From: Bradyrhizobium erythrophlei
Lineage (GTDB): Bacteria; Pseudomonadota; Alphaproteobacteria; Rhizobiales; Xanthobacteraceae
Reading direction: 5' to 3'
NCBI GenBank assembly: GCA_900129675.1
Contig: FSRD01000001.1
Location: 4,887,501 to 4,951,500, forward strand
Length of the DNA stretch: 64,000 bases
Position 1 is the stretch's first letter; each line of letters starts with the position of its first letter. Of the stretch, positions 42,115 through 50,658 are shown piece by piece. The position numbers and the translations under genes are program-made. The notes under the pieces are model-generated. The model saw nothing but the letters and a program-made list of their open reading frames with translations, was not told the origin of the DNA and made no database searches.

Positions 42115-43113
42115 TCAGGGCTTGTGGTCGTACTTCGCGGGTAGCGTTGCCAGATCACTGCTGAATCGTTCCGTCCAGTGAATGACGTCGTCGACTCCCA
42201 TTTCCAGAGACACAGTGTCCCGCCAACCGAGTTCCGTACGCAGCTTGATGCTGTCTAGCATGTAGGCCGTATCCTTGCCGGGTCGCTCCGGAGCGATCTC
42301 GACGCAGTCGTCGAAAGACTTGCCGAGATGTTTCAGGATCATCTCGACTAACGAGCGGATCGACACCAGCTCATAGCCGGAAATGTGATAGGTGTCGCCC
42401 GGCTTGCCGGCGCGGGCAATCTTCAGGGTCGCGTCCGACACGTCCGTCATGTGGATGAACACGCGGACCGACTTGCCACTGCCGTCGAGCCGAAGCTTCT
42501 GGCCCCCCATCGCGGCGACGATCGTCCTGGGAACGATGCGGTAAAGCTGCTGGCCGGGGCCATAGACGTTCGCCGCGCGGGTGAACAGGACAGGAAACTG
42601 GTAGTTCGCGAAGTAGGTCCGCAGGCTCATATCCGCCGCCGCGCGGGATACCGCATAGGGCGTCGACGGGTTGAAGGCGGCGTTCTCCTTCACCCATCCG
42701 TCCGTCGAACCGTAGACCTCGGGGGTCGTGACATGAATATAGCGCTCGAGCCCATCGTAATTGCGAAGCAGTTCATGCAGCCGCACGGTGGAGACGACGT
42801 TAGTCATCATCCAGTGATCGGGATGAAACCAGCTCTCACCGACCATGCTTTGCGCGGCGAAGTTAACGATATGTGTCGGGCGTTCGCTGACAAGCAGCGT
42901 TTTCAGCCTGTCGAGATCGTGATTGAGATCGATGCGCCTGAAGCGAACCTTTCCCGGGCGCTTCTGCCATTTGTAGGGCAGGAAGGCCTTATGCGGCTCA
43001 TCCGAACGGCTCGTCGCCACGACGTCATGACCCTCCGCCGCCAAGAAGTCAGCAAACGTCGCACCCGAAAACGAGTTCGATCCGAGAATAAGGTACTTTT
43101 CAGGCGCCGCCAT
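42115..43113 (-). CDS. NAD-dependent epimerase/dehydratase, GDP-mannose 4,6-dehydratase-like
   Basis: A 332-residue extended SDR. LILGSNSFSGATFADFL replaces the usual GxxGxxG, HVTTPEVYGSTDGWV and FTRAANVYGPGQQLYRIVPR match nucleotide-sugar dehydratases. The catalytic YxxxK reads TPYAVSRAAAD: Lys is replaced by Arg. This may be a subfamily property, since Arg can serve the same charge role, or may mean changed chemistry. Expected role is 4,6-dehydration or C4 epimerisation of an NDP sugar. Confidence 0.8.
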   Translation of the reverse strand: MAAPEKYLILGSNSFSGATFADFLAAEGHDVVATSRSDEPHKAFLPYKWQKRPGKVRFRRIDLNHDLDRLKTLLVSERPTHIVNFAAQSMVGESWFHPDHWMMTNVVSTVRLHELLRNYDGLERYIHVTTPEVYGSTDGWVKENAAFNPSTPYAVSRAAADMSLRTYFANYQFPVLFTRAANVYGPGQQLYRIVPRTIVAAMGGQKLRLDGSGKSVRVFIHMTDVSDATLKIARAGKPGDTYHISGYELVSIRSLVEMILKHLGKSFDDCVEIAPERPGKDTAYMLDSIKLRTELGWRDTVSLEMGVDDVIHWTERFSSDLATLPAKYDHKP

Positions 43114-43126
43114 AACGATCCGATCG

Positions 43127-43738
43127 TCAGCCCTTGTTCTTCAACCCAGCGATCTCGCCGCGCTGACCGGACAACCATTGCATTAGCATATGGCCGACGA
43201 CCATCTGGGCGTCCTCGGAAATCTGCATGTCGTCAATGCGGAAATGAATTGGAACGTCGGCGATGGCCTTGGCCTTGCCGCCGGCATAGCCGAGCACGGC
43301 GTAGCTGGTCATGCCGATCGTCCTGGCCTCTTGCAGCGCCCTGACGATGTTCGGCGAGTTTCCCGAACCCGACAGGGCGATCAGGACGTCACCTTTGCGC
43401 GCCAGCACCGCAAGCTGCAGAGAAAATACCTGATCGTAGCCTTCGTCGTTAGCGAGGCAGGTGATGACAGAGGGATTGGCCGACAGCGAATGCACCCGCA
43501 GTCCCGAGCCCGGGGTCTTCGACAGCGCATAAAGAAAATCGTTCGAGAGGTGATTGGCGTTTCCGCCACTGCCGCCGTTGCCGGCAAGGAAAACCTGCCG
43601 CCCGGTCTGCCAGCAATCGAGCAGGTCATAGGCGAGACGTTCGACCGAAGTCCAGTCAAAGCCTTCCAGCGTAGCACTCAGACGGGCGGAATAATCGCCG
43701 AAAAGTCTAGCCGGCGTAGAGAATGCGCGTGTGTTCAT
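43127..43738 (-). CDS. SIS-domain sugar-phosphate isomerase, GmhA-like
   Basis: A 203-residue SIS protein. VFLAGNGGSGGNANHLSNDF and LIALSGSGNSPNIVRAL are the phosphate-binding loops, and AQMVVGHMLMQWL the C-terminal helix, all as in sedoheptulose-7-phosphate isomerase GmhA. It would make a D-glycero-D-manno-heptose 7-phosphate. The HxxE metal positions of GmhA are not obvious, so the reaction is tentative. The ATG overlaps the stop of the epimerase gene (ATGA). Confidence 0.8.
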   Translation of the reverse strand: MNTRAFSTPARLFGDYSARLSATLEGFDWTSVERLAYDLLDCWQTGRQVFLAGNGGSGGNANHLSNDFLYALSKTPGSGLRVHSLSANPSVITCLANDEGYDQVFSLQLAVLARKGDVLIALSGSGNSPNIVRALQEARTIGMTSYAVLGYAGGKAKAIADVPIHFRIDDMQISEDAQMVVGHMLMQWLSGQRGEIAGLKNKG

Positions 43739-44673
43739 TTCACTACATCCTTCTCCATCCACTTCAGATTGTACCAGCGGTCTTCGTTCTTAAGCTGCCC
43801 CTGTGCGTACATGCCGATGATTTCCTTGATGGCATCCTCGACGGTCTTTTTGGGACGAAAGCCGGTTGCCAGCAACCGGTCCGAGTTGACGCGGTAGCTG
43901 CGCGGGTCGTTGGAGGGGGTCACCACGATGTCTGCCTTGACGTGCTTCGCCACCATATTGGCGATGTCCAGGATCGAAATATTCTCGAAACCCGCATTGT
44001 AGATGCCGGTGTGCTCGGGGTGATCGAGCAGGAACAGGTAAAGGTCGGTAATGTCGTCGATATGGATGTTGGGACGGGTCTGGTTGCCGCCGAACACCGC
44101 AATGCGACCGCTCATCAGCGCCTGCATGGTCAGCATGTTGACCGAAACATCGAGGCGCTGCCGCGGTGAAAATCCGCAAACCGTCGCTGGCCGTACGATC
44201 TGCACCACCATGTCGTCCTTGTAAGACAACACGATGCGCTCGCCGCACATCTTGGTTTTGTTGTATTCGGAGATCGGCAGCAGTTCGAGATCTTCAGTGA
44301 CCTGTTCCTCATCCTTGATGCCATAGACGCTGCCTGACGACGCGTAGATGAAGCGCTTGACGCCGTGGCGCCTGGCGCGATCGGCGAGCTGCATGGTTGC
44401 AAGACAGCTGATCTCCCAGGTTAGCTTCGGGTCGAGATCGCCGCACGGATCGTTGGCCACGCTCGAGAAGTGAATGATCGCGTCGACGCCGGTCAGATCG
44501 AGTTCGTCCGCGTTGCGCACGTCTCCCTTGACGACGGTCAAATCCGGATGTGGTTCGAGGAAATTGCCAAACCACATGATGTCGAACGCGACAACCTGAT
44601 GGCCTGCCTTGAGCAGTTTCGGAACGAGGACGCTACCCTTGTAGCCGCATGCGCCGGTCAGAAAGATCTTCAT
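43735..44673 (-). CDS. NAD-dependent nucleotide-sugar epimerase/dehydratase
   Basis: A 312-residue extended SDR. Cofactor motif FLTGACGYKGSVLVPKL, Ser in IYASSGSVYGI and YNKTK as YxxxK are intact; RPATVCGFSPRQRLDV and RPNIHIDDITDLY are typical of UDP-glucose 4-epimerase-like enzymes. It probably epimerises the NDP-heptose or NDP-hexose of this pathway. The start at 44673 has AAAGAG upstream. Confidence 0.85.
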   Translation of the reverse strand: MKIFLTGACGYKGSVLVPKLLKAGHQVVAFDIMWFGNFLEPHPDLTVVKGDVRNADELDLTGVDAIIHFSSVANDPCGDLDPKLTWEISCLATMQLADRARRHGVKRFIYASSGSVYGIKDEEQVTEDLELLPISEYNKTKMCGERIVLSYKDDMVVQIVRPATVCGFSPRQRLDVSVNMLTMQALMSGRIAVFGGNQTRPNIHIDDITDLYLFLLDHPEHTGIYNAGFENISILDIANMVAKHVKADIVVTPSNDPRSYRVNSDRLLATGFRPKKTVEDAIKEIIGMYAQGQLKNEDRWYNLKWMEKDVVK

Positions 44674-44769
44674 GTGCTGATACTCTTTGCCTGGCTGAGC
44701 CGACCCCAATCTGGTGGACTTCGTGTCCGTCAATCCCGCAATTGCGCGGTGCCGAAAGCAAGAACAATC

Positions 44770-45507
44770 TCAAATGGAACCCTCGCGGACAGTCGCGCGA
44801 TCGCGCGGTCGCTGACCGAACTCCGCACAGGCCCGGTGTAAGCTCTCCGGCGTCCCGATGTCGCGATGATAACCGTTTGTTTCCAGACACAAGATGCGAC
44901 CCACAAAACGCGGGATGATCTCAGTCGACAGATCGACCGTGGGGCGTCCCATAGCGGCGATCGCGTCGATGACCTCCGGTTCGAAGACATAAACCGCACC
45001 GTTTGCGAGATTCCCCGGCGGGTCATTGACCTTCTCGTGGAAAGCCACCACGGTACCGCGATCATCAAGCTCCAGAATGCCGCAGGAGCGGGGGTCGTCG
45101 GTCCGAAAACCGAGCATCGTCATCAGATGGCCGGGCGGCCGCGTGCGGTGGGCAGCGATCAATTCGCCAACGTCGAAGTCGCTCAGATTGTCGGCATGCG
45201 CCAGCATGAACGGCTGGCCTTCAAACCATTGCCGGTTCGCAAACACGGTCCCACCGGTCCCGAGCAATTCGTTTTCATGTACGAGATCGATCCTCGACGC
45301 CCAGTGCGACGCCTTCACATAGGCGTGCACTTGTCCCGCCAGCCAGTGGGTGTTGATGAGAACCCGCTCGATCCCGGCCCCGAACAGCAGTTCGAGCCAA
45401 TAGTCCAGCAGCGGACGGTCATTGATCATCACGACGCATTTCGGAGTCGTCGCAGTGATCGGCAACAAACGGCTACCGACTCCGGCTGCGAGAAGTAACG
45501 TGCGCAT
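44770..45507 (-). CDS. Sugar-1-phosphate nucleotidyltransferase, HddC/RmlA-like
   Basis: A 245-residue enzyme. LLLAAGVGSRLLPIT is the signature loop for NTP binding, TPKCVVMINDRPLLDYWL contains the conserved Lys, and LAHADNLSDFDV the metal-binding Asp. Related enzymes activate D-glycero-D-manno-heptose 1-phosphate with GTP (HddC) or glucose 1-phosphate. GGGAG precedes two adjacent ATG codons; 45507 has the better distance. It starts just after the kinase/nucleotidyltransferase gene stop. Confidence 0.83.
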   Translation of the reverse strand: MRTLLLAAGVGSRLLPITATTPKCVVMINDRPLLDYWLELLFGAGIERVLINTHWLAGQVHAYVKASHWASRIDLVHENELLGTGGTVFANRQWFEGQPFMLAHADNLSDFDVGELIAAHRTRPPGHLMTMLGFRTDDPRSCGILELDDRGTVVAFHEKVNDPPGNLANGAVYVFEPEVIDAIAAMGRPTVDLSTEIIPRFVGRILCLETNGYHRDIGTPESLHRACAEFGQRPRDRATVREGSI

Positions 45508-45518
45508 CATCACTCCCA

Positions 45519-47024
45519 TCAATCGTGACTGAAACCGGACTCCTCGATTTCGGCAACAATCTCGGCGACTGTCAAAGGGCTGTTTCCGACCCGGGAAACC
45601 TGCAACGCCGCCGCCAGTGCTCCAAAATAGGAGCTTTGCCAGATGTCCTCGCCGGCGCGCAGAGCCATCGCCGAGCTTATAAAGAAGCTGTCGCCCGCGC
45701 CTGCAACGTCCTTAGGGGAGTGGTTGAATGCAGGCAAGCGGTCTGTGCGAAGCGCGCCGTCACGCAAAGTGTTGATCAGCATGCCCTCGGCTCCAAGCGT
45801 GATAACCAGATTTTTGGCGCGGGCCTTGGCGATAAGGCGCTCGGCTATCGCTGCCAGTCCGGTTTCGAAGTCATTCAATGCCAGTCGGGCTTCACGTTCA
45901 GTTGGTGTGATGAGAGCCATGTCCTTGAATCGGGAAACGTCACCGACCTGCGACGAGGCCTGGCTGTCGGCTGCCAGCATCACGCCAGCAGCGCGCGCTT
46001 TCACCGCGATCGCATCAACGAGATCCTGAGGGAGACATCCGTAGTTGAAGCAAGAGAACAGGACCAGATCGCACTTCGCCAAAGCCGCTTCGACGGCCGT
46101 CAACATCTTGCATTGAATGTCGGCGCTTGCGGCGTGATGTCGAAGTTGATTGACGCGCAACAAGGTTTTGTTCAAGGCCCTGAATCGCTGCTTTCGGGTC
46201 GTTGGCCGGGTGCTGTCGGCGAAATGATCGCAGCGCACGCCTTGTTCCTCAAGCGAATTGAGGGCGAGTTTCGCGAATTCGTCTTCGCCGACAATTGTGC
46301 AATACCGCACGTCTGCGCCGAGACCTCGCGCGTGCGCTGCGACGCCGCCAGCTCCCCCGACAAACGTCTTGGAGACAATTGGTGTCACGACAATCGTTGG
46401 ATCTTCCTGTGACATTCCGACAGCGTCGCATGTGACGTATTCGTCGATGATCAGGTCACCGATCACGAGGACTCGCATTCCCGACATTTTTGCGAGCGTG
46501 GATCTGAGCCGGGAGATCTCGAACCTGTGGCGGTTGGGAAAATCCAGTGGCTTCCTGATCGCGGAGATGTCTGCATCAGAGTAGTCCCGCTCCAGCAGCG
46601 ACAGCGATGCAAAGCGCAATTCGCCTGAACTGAAAATTAATTGGCCGCCATAAGAATCGACGGCCGCCTGTTCTGCATTGAAGCCTGTCTCGAACTCCTT
46701 GCCCTTGACCACTACGTTCGGCTTCAACGCTGCGATGTATGTATCAGCGGGCCCGTCGAGGCCGACCGTGTAATCGACCATGCTGATCGAGCGCACGTTT
46801 TCAAGCCGCATGTCCTGCGGAAGCGTGACGCCGTGCACTTTGTCCGAATTGACCCCAACGACGAGGACATCGGCTTGCTCGGCTGCAAACCTGAGGAGTC
46901 TAAGGTGGCCGGGATGAACGACGTTAAAATTACCTGAGACAAAAGCTATGCTTTTGCTATCGCCGCAAGCCAATCTTATTTCGCGAGAATCTGCAGATTC
47001 TCGAGTGTTATGATAATGATCCAA
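45519..47024 (-). CDS. Bifunctional heptose-phosphate nucleotidyltransferase/kinase, HldE-like with reversed domain order
   Basis: A 501-residue fusion. Residues about 25-165 form a cytidylyltransferase-fold domain (FVSGNFNVVHPGHLRLL with the HxGH at 37-40, then VVGVNSDK). Residues about 178-500 form a PfkB sugar kinase (VLVIGDLIIDEYV, FVGGAGGVAAHARGLG, and near the C-terminus PKDVAGAGDSFF with the catalytic Asp). E. coli HldE has kinase first and nucleotidyltransferase second. It should phosphorylate heptose 7-phosphate at C1 and/or join NMP to it. The start appears to be TTG at 47024. First gene of the long minus-strand cluster. Confidence 0.85.
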   Translation of the reverse strand: MDHYHNTRESADSREIRLACGDSKSIAFVSGNFNVVHPGHLRLLRFAAEQADVLVVGVNSDKVHGVTLPQDMRLENVRSISMVDYTVGLDGPADTYIAALKPNVVVKGKEFETGFNAEQAAVDSYGGQLIFSSGELRFASLSLLERDYSDADISAIRKPLDFPNRHRFEISRLRSTLAKMSGMRVLVIGDLIIDEYVTCDAVGMSQEDPTIVVTPIVSKTFVGGAGGVAAHARGLGADVRYCTIVGEDEFAKLALNSLEEQGVRCDHFADSTRPTTRKQRFRALNKTLLRVNQLRHHAASADIQCKMLTAVEAALAKCDLVLFSCFNYGCLPQDLVDAIAVKARAAGVMLAADSQASSQVGDVSRFKDMALITPTEREARLALNDFETGLAAIAERLIAKARAKNLVITLGAEGMLINTLRDGALRTDRLPAFNHSPKDVAGAGDSFFISSAMALRAGEDIWQSSYFGALAAALQVSRVGNSPLTVAEIVAEIEESGFSHD

Positions 47025-47979
47025 TGTAGGCCCCGACGAACGAGCAAGCCCGGGTCACGTACCAACCCCCCGGTCACGTACCAACCCCCCGGTCACGTAC
47101 CAACCAAAGGTTGGTCCGGTGAACGGCTAACCAACCAATGATCCACCCTAACTCCGGTCAATCCAATACCCCGATTTGGGCGGGAGGATGGTGAGGAGGC
47201 GGGCGCTTGACTACAGACACACCGCAGCCGGCCTTCAACTGTCGGCACGCCTGCGTGCTTTGTATCTCCTCCGAGTTGCGGAGAAAGAGAAGCCATCGAA
47301 ACACCTTGCGGCGAAGAGCGAATCTGTCGAAGCCACGACGCAGTCCCGATTTTATTGCCTAAAATGGCTTTGCCATTTCAAAAGCCACGGTTCTAACCAC
47401 GTGCGGACGCGCATGCCCGCAGCGACTATCAGCCTAAGCCAGCGGCGGCGCTGCCGTGATACAACCACCGCCGGGTCTCTTCGTCGGTTCCATCCGGGAA
47501 CCGAAAGGCCAAAACAGATCGCATCGCATTTGCTCCCATTCAGTCTACCGACCCGAGCCACTACCTCGAAGGATCATCGCGCACGGGCTATCAGCTGATC
47601 ATGTGCGCACGGGCGGCCACGGCCCCAAGCTGTAGCGCTTCACAATCGCGCGCCGACGGACTCAACCATGAGCATCGGGGCGTCCCATTCATGGTTTTGC
47701 CAAACGGACAGGTCATCGCTGAATTCGCGGACGGCCAACACACCTTCAAGAATTGGAAGAAATTCCTCGAGGTAGCGCCGGATTGAAAATCGATCCGGCA
47801 AGCGTTGTTCGCCGCGATCATCGCTGCGTTGGTAGGCATAAGTGCTCCTGAAATGGAAAGGCCGCCCGGAGGCGGCTGGTGTGGGAGCTCGCGGCTTGAC
47901 TTTGGATTGTGGGCGGGGTGGGGTGCGCGACACGTCCGGCTCAATCGTAGGGGGATCAAGGGGGAAGGAAGACTTGAAC
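47025..47979. other. Region between divergent heptose cluster and acyltransferase gene
   Basis: About 950 bases with no gene I can name. It contains a 19-bp tandem repeat (47053-47105), a GGTTGGT hairpin at 47099-47115, a 7-bp hairpin AAATGGC/GCCATTT at 47362-47378 and a short plus-strand frame (47601-47786) whose last 35 codons read like protein (GVPFMVLPNGQVIAEFADG) but match nothing I know. The promoter of the heptose cluster should be near 47030-47110. Confidence 0.45.
47053..47105. repeat. Tandem 19-bp repeat upstream of the heptose cluster
   Basis: The unit GGTCACGTACCAACCCCCC is present as two perfect copies (47053-47071, 47072-47090) and a third that keeps the first 15 bases (47091-47105). 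Each unit contains ACGT and GTAC palindromes. The array ends in a hairpin ACCAACC-AAA-GGTTGGT (47099-47115). It lies 30-80 bases upstream of the likely start of the cluster's first gene. Confidence 0.75.
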
Positions 47980-49161
47980 ATGCACGGGCGCATCGCGGAA
48001 CCGCATGCCACCAGCGCCGCCGTTGCGGCGGAAGACTTCCGAAAGCCTTATCTCGACGGCCTGCGCGGATGCGCGGCCTGCGTCGTTCTCTTTAGTCACC
48101 TTGCAATCGCCCTTAACTCGCCTCTTCTGGGGATTTTCAACGGCAACGCCGCGGTGTGCGTGTTTTTCGTGCTCAGCGGCTACGTTCTGACCGACCTGTC
48201 GCAGCGATCGGAGCTGACGTTTCCGGCTCAGGCGTTGCGCCGATATGTCCGCCTCGTCGGACCGATGCTTCTCACCTCGACGTTCGCATGGGCCCTTCTG
48301 GCACTTGGGCTCTTCCGAAACCAGCAGGCCGCGGCGGCCCTGAACAACTGGTGGCTGGGAAGCTGGTACAAGTTCGATGGGTCCTTCCCCGGCATGCTCG
48401 CCGAGACGTTTTATGGGGTCTTCATCAGCGGACAGTCGATCTACAACTGCAACCTCTGGACGATGCCGCCCGAGCTCATCGGGAGCCTCTATCTCTTCGT
48501 CATCAATGCCACGGCGTCAGCTCGTGGGCTTCGGGTCCTCTGCTACGTCGCGCTCACCCTTTTCTACATGGCCGACTACATGCCCTTGTTTCCGGTCGGC
48601 GCGCTGCTCTACGAGTTCCACTCGGAGCTCGCCCGCTGGGCGCAGCGGCTTCGCGACAACGTGCCGGCTCTGGCGCTGATCGCCTTCCCGCTCGTGTTCG
48701 CGATCGGGCTCGGGCTCTGCCTTGTGCAGGGTTCGGCAGGCGGTGTGCTCGCCAAGCTGCTCGGCTTGATTTCGGACCTGATGGCGCGCGACGCGGACAG
48801 GTATTGGCACATGCTCGGCGCCACCATCGTGGTCGCCGCGACCTTGCATTGGCCGTTCGCCCAAACCATTCTCGGAAGCCGGGCCGGGCGGTTCCTGGGG
48901 AAGATTTCCTTCGTCCTCTACCTGATCCAGGTGCCGATCATCTGCAGCTTGACGTCGTGGCTCTTTCTCGCCCTGGCGCCGATTTCCGTCTCGATCGCCG
49001 CGAAGGTCGCTGCGCTCTCCACCGTCGTCGTGATCTTCGCGGCGTCGGCTGCGACCTGCCGGTTTATCGATCAGGTCCCGACGCGCCTCTCGCGGACGGC
49101 CGGGCGCTCCCTGGATGCCCTCTTCGGACTAGTTCCACCGCGTGCCACGGCTTTGATCTGA
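47980..49161 (+). CDS. Acyltransferase family 3 membrane protein
   Basis: A 393-residue polytopic protein with about ten hydrophobic segments. YLDGLRGCAACVVLFSH near the N-terminus holds the conserved Arg and catalytic His of the OafA/NodX/ExoZ family, followed by VFFVLSGYVLTDL. Such proteins acetylate or succinylate surface glycans from the cytoplasmic side. Location beside the O-antigen cluster suggests O-acylation of that glycan. GGGGAAGGAA lies before the ATG at 47980. Confidence 0.85.
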   Translation: MHGRIAEPHATSAAVAAEDFRKPYLDGLRGCAACVVLFSHLAIALNSPLLGIFNGNAAVCVFFVLSGYVLTDLSQRSELTFPAQALRRYVRLVGPMLLTSTFAWALLALGLFRNQQAAAALNNWWLGSWYKFDGSFPGMLAETFYGVFISGQSIYNCNLWTMPPELIGSLYLFVINATASARGLRVLCYVALTLFYMADYMPLFPVGALLYEFHSELARWAQRLRDNVPALALIAFPLVFAIGLGLCLVQGSAGGVLAKLLGLISDLMARDADRYWHMLGATIVVAATLHWPFAQTILGSRAGRFLGKISFVLYLIQVPIICSLTSWLFLALAPISVSIAAKVAALSTVVVIFAASAATCRFIDQVPTRLSRTAGRSLDALFGLVPPRATALI

Positions 49162-49517
49162 CCGCGGAGCCCATCGGATGGTCGACATGCTTGGAAAGCT
49201 CGATCCGGACAAACTTGACCAGGGGCCGGAACGGCGTGCAGCCATCGACGAGCTTCCGGCGGGGACGCTGGCATCCACATGGACGGATATATTGACGCAA
49301 CAATCGCCGATGCGAACAGGGCAGCCTAGCATTACAGTTGCCGTTTGCCGCATCGGAGCGATCGAAGTTTGGATCGGCACTTTGGAGGCACTATTGATGG
49401 CCGGTTAGGCTGTTGATCGGTATTGTGCGATCTGGGGTAATTGCTTTATAAATTACATTGCAATTTCAATGACATAAGAGTTCGTAGTTTTATTCTGAAT
49501 GGCGCGCCACTCAGTAC
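49162..49517. other. Gap after the acyltransferase gene
   Basis: About 355 bases. A plus-strand frame (49178-49408) begins 17 bases after the acyltransferase gene but has no recognisable family or good ribosome site. The AT-rich segment 49435-49500 is unlike its surroundings. Nothing else seen. Confidence 0.35.
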
Positions 49518-49840
49518 TCATCTGCGAACCCGGAATGGCCTCGCTCCGGCTGGCAAGACCGCCCTTTCGAGCACGTCTTTGCTGCCTTTGATCCGGATGT
49601 GGGTATCGTCGACCTCGATCACGTCGATGAGGGATTGCAGATAGGCCTTGCGGAACGGAATCGATCCGGAGGTAAAGTTCTCCCGCATGCTGCGACCGAA
49701 CTGCTCAGGCAGTGCGGGGGTCGATCTGGATGACTCGCGATGAATGCGACTTCGCCCGTTCGAGCGCAGCCTTGGCGCGATCCCGATCGGCCTTCAGCGA
49801 GTTCAGGCGATCTTGGAGCGAAGCTGATCGGGCGGAGGGG
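49518..49840 (-). pseudogene. Site-specific recombinase, C-terminal remnant with frameshift
   Basis: On the minus strand SLQDRLNSLKADRDRAKAAL leads to SHSSRVIQIDP, then one base must be skipped at a run of five G (plus strand near 49708-49712), after which the frame continues LPEQFGRSMRENFTSGSIPF, AYLQSLIDVIEVDDTHIRIK and GSKDVLERAV to a TGA at 49518-49520. This is the C-terminal end of a large serine-recombinase type protein. The catalytic N-terminus is absent. It marks a former mobile element. Confidence 0.72.
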
Positions 49841-49845
49841 ATCCG

Positions 49846-50658
49846 CTATTTTCCATCCGGCAAAGCGGCTTTGAATTCAGCGCCGGCTTCGTCGGAGGCG
49901 ACGATGGAGCTTTCCCGGAACGGCGCAAGGGCAGGTTGCGGCGCGGACAATTCCTGGCAGTACATGCGATCGATCCTGCGCTGCATTAGCGCATAGCATT
50001 CGCATGCCACGCTCTCGAGCCGCGCTCGGTCGACCTCGACGAAGCCGCGCCGGTCGGACGGGATGGCGCCCGCCGCGCGAAGCTTGCTCATCGTCAGCGT
50101 CACCGTCGTCCGCCGCACCCCGAGCAATTGGGCAAGCGCCTCCTGCGTCAGCGGAAGCAGGTCATCGGGAACGCGGTCGTGGAGCTGCAGTAGCCACCGC
50201 GCCATGCGGCCATCCACCCGATGCAACGCGTTGCAGGCGGCCACGTGCTGGAGCTGCAACAACAGCGAGCGGGCGTGGACCTGCACGACGTGCCTGATGG
50301 CCGCGCTTCGCGCATAAGCGACCCGGAATTTCGCGGCGGAAATCAGCGATGCGGTGCCGGCCACGCGAGCAATCGCGGTAACGGACGAACGCGAGGGGCC
50401 GAGCACGGAGAGCGAGGCCAATGCGCCTTCCCGCCCCATCAACGTGGTCGCGACCGTTTGCCCGTCGGGCATATCGACCATGAAGGCAATGGCGCCGCTA
50501 TGGGGAAAATAAACCTGGTCGAGCTCATCGCCCGACCGCACTAAGACGGCGTCGGGTTCGAACGAGACTTTCTGGAAGTGGGGCGTGAGCAAGCCGAAAT
50601 CCGCCGGCGGCAACGCCGCCAGAAGCCGATTCCCAACGCTGGTCGGGCGCCCGGTCAC
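49846..50658 (-). CDS. Crp/Fnr-family transcriptional regulator
   Basis: A regulator of about 270 residues: cyclic-nucleotide-binding-like domain (FEPDAVLVRSGDELDQVYF, SGAIAFMVDMPDGQTV, MGREGALASLSVLG) and a C-terminal winged helix (LPLTQEALAQLLGVRRTTVT followed by TMSKLRAAGAI). No Fnr-type cysteine cluster is seen. The frame is open to a GTG at 50781; the GTG at 50658, preceded by GAAAGA, gives the usual N-terminus (TGRPTSVGNRLLAALPPADF). The C-terminal 40 residues after the helix-turn-helix are longer than usual. Confidence 0.8.
   Translation of the reverse strand: MTGRPTSVGNRLLAALPPADFGLLTPHFQKVSFEPDAVLVRSGDELDQVYFPHSGAIAFMVDMPDGQTVATTLMGREGALASLSVLGPSRSSVTAIARVAGTASLISAAKFRVAYARSAAIRHVVQVHARSLLLQLQHVAACNALHRVDGRMARWLLQLHDRVPDDLLPLTQEALAQLLGVRRTTVTLTMSKLRAAGAIPSDRRGFVEVDRARLESVACECYALMQRRIDRMYCQELSAPQPALAPFRESSIVASDEAGAEFKAALPDGK

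Noticed and set aside
47053..47105. CRISPR-like array
   Set aside because: Units are adjacent without spacers, only two to three copies, and no cas genes are present.
48156..49295. 379-codon plus-strand frame overlapping the acyltransferase gene
   Set aside because: It is the +1 frame of the acyltransferase gene, Arg/Gly-rich and without hydrophobic segments.
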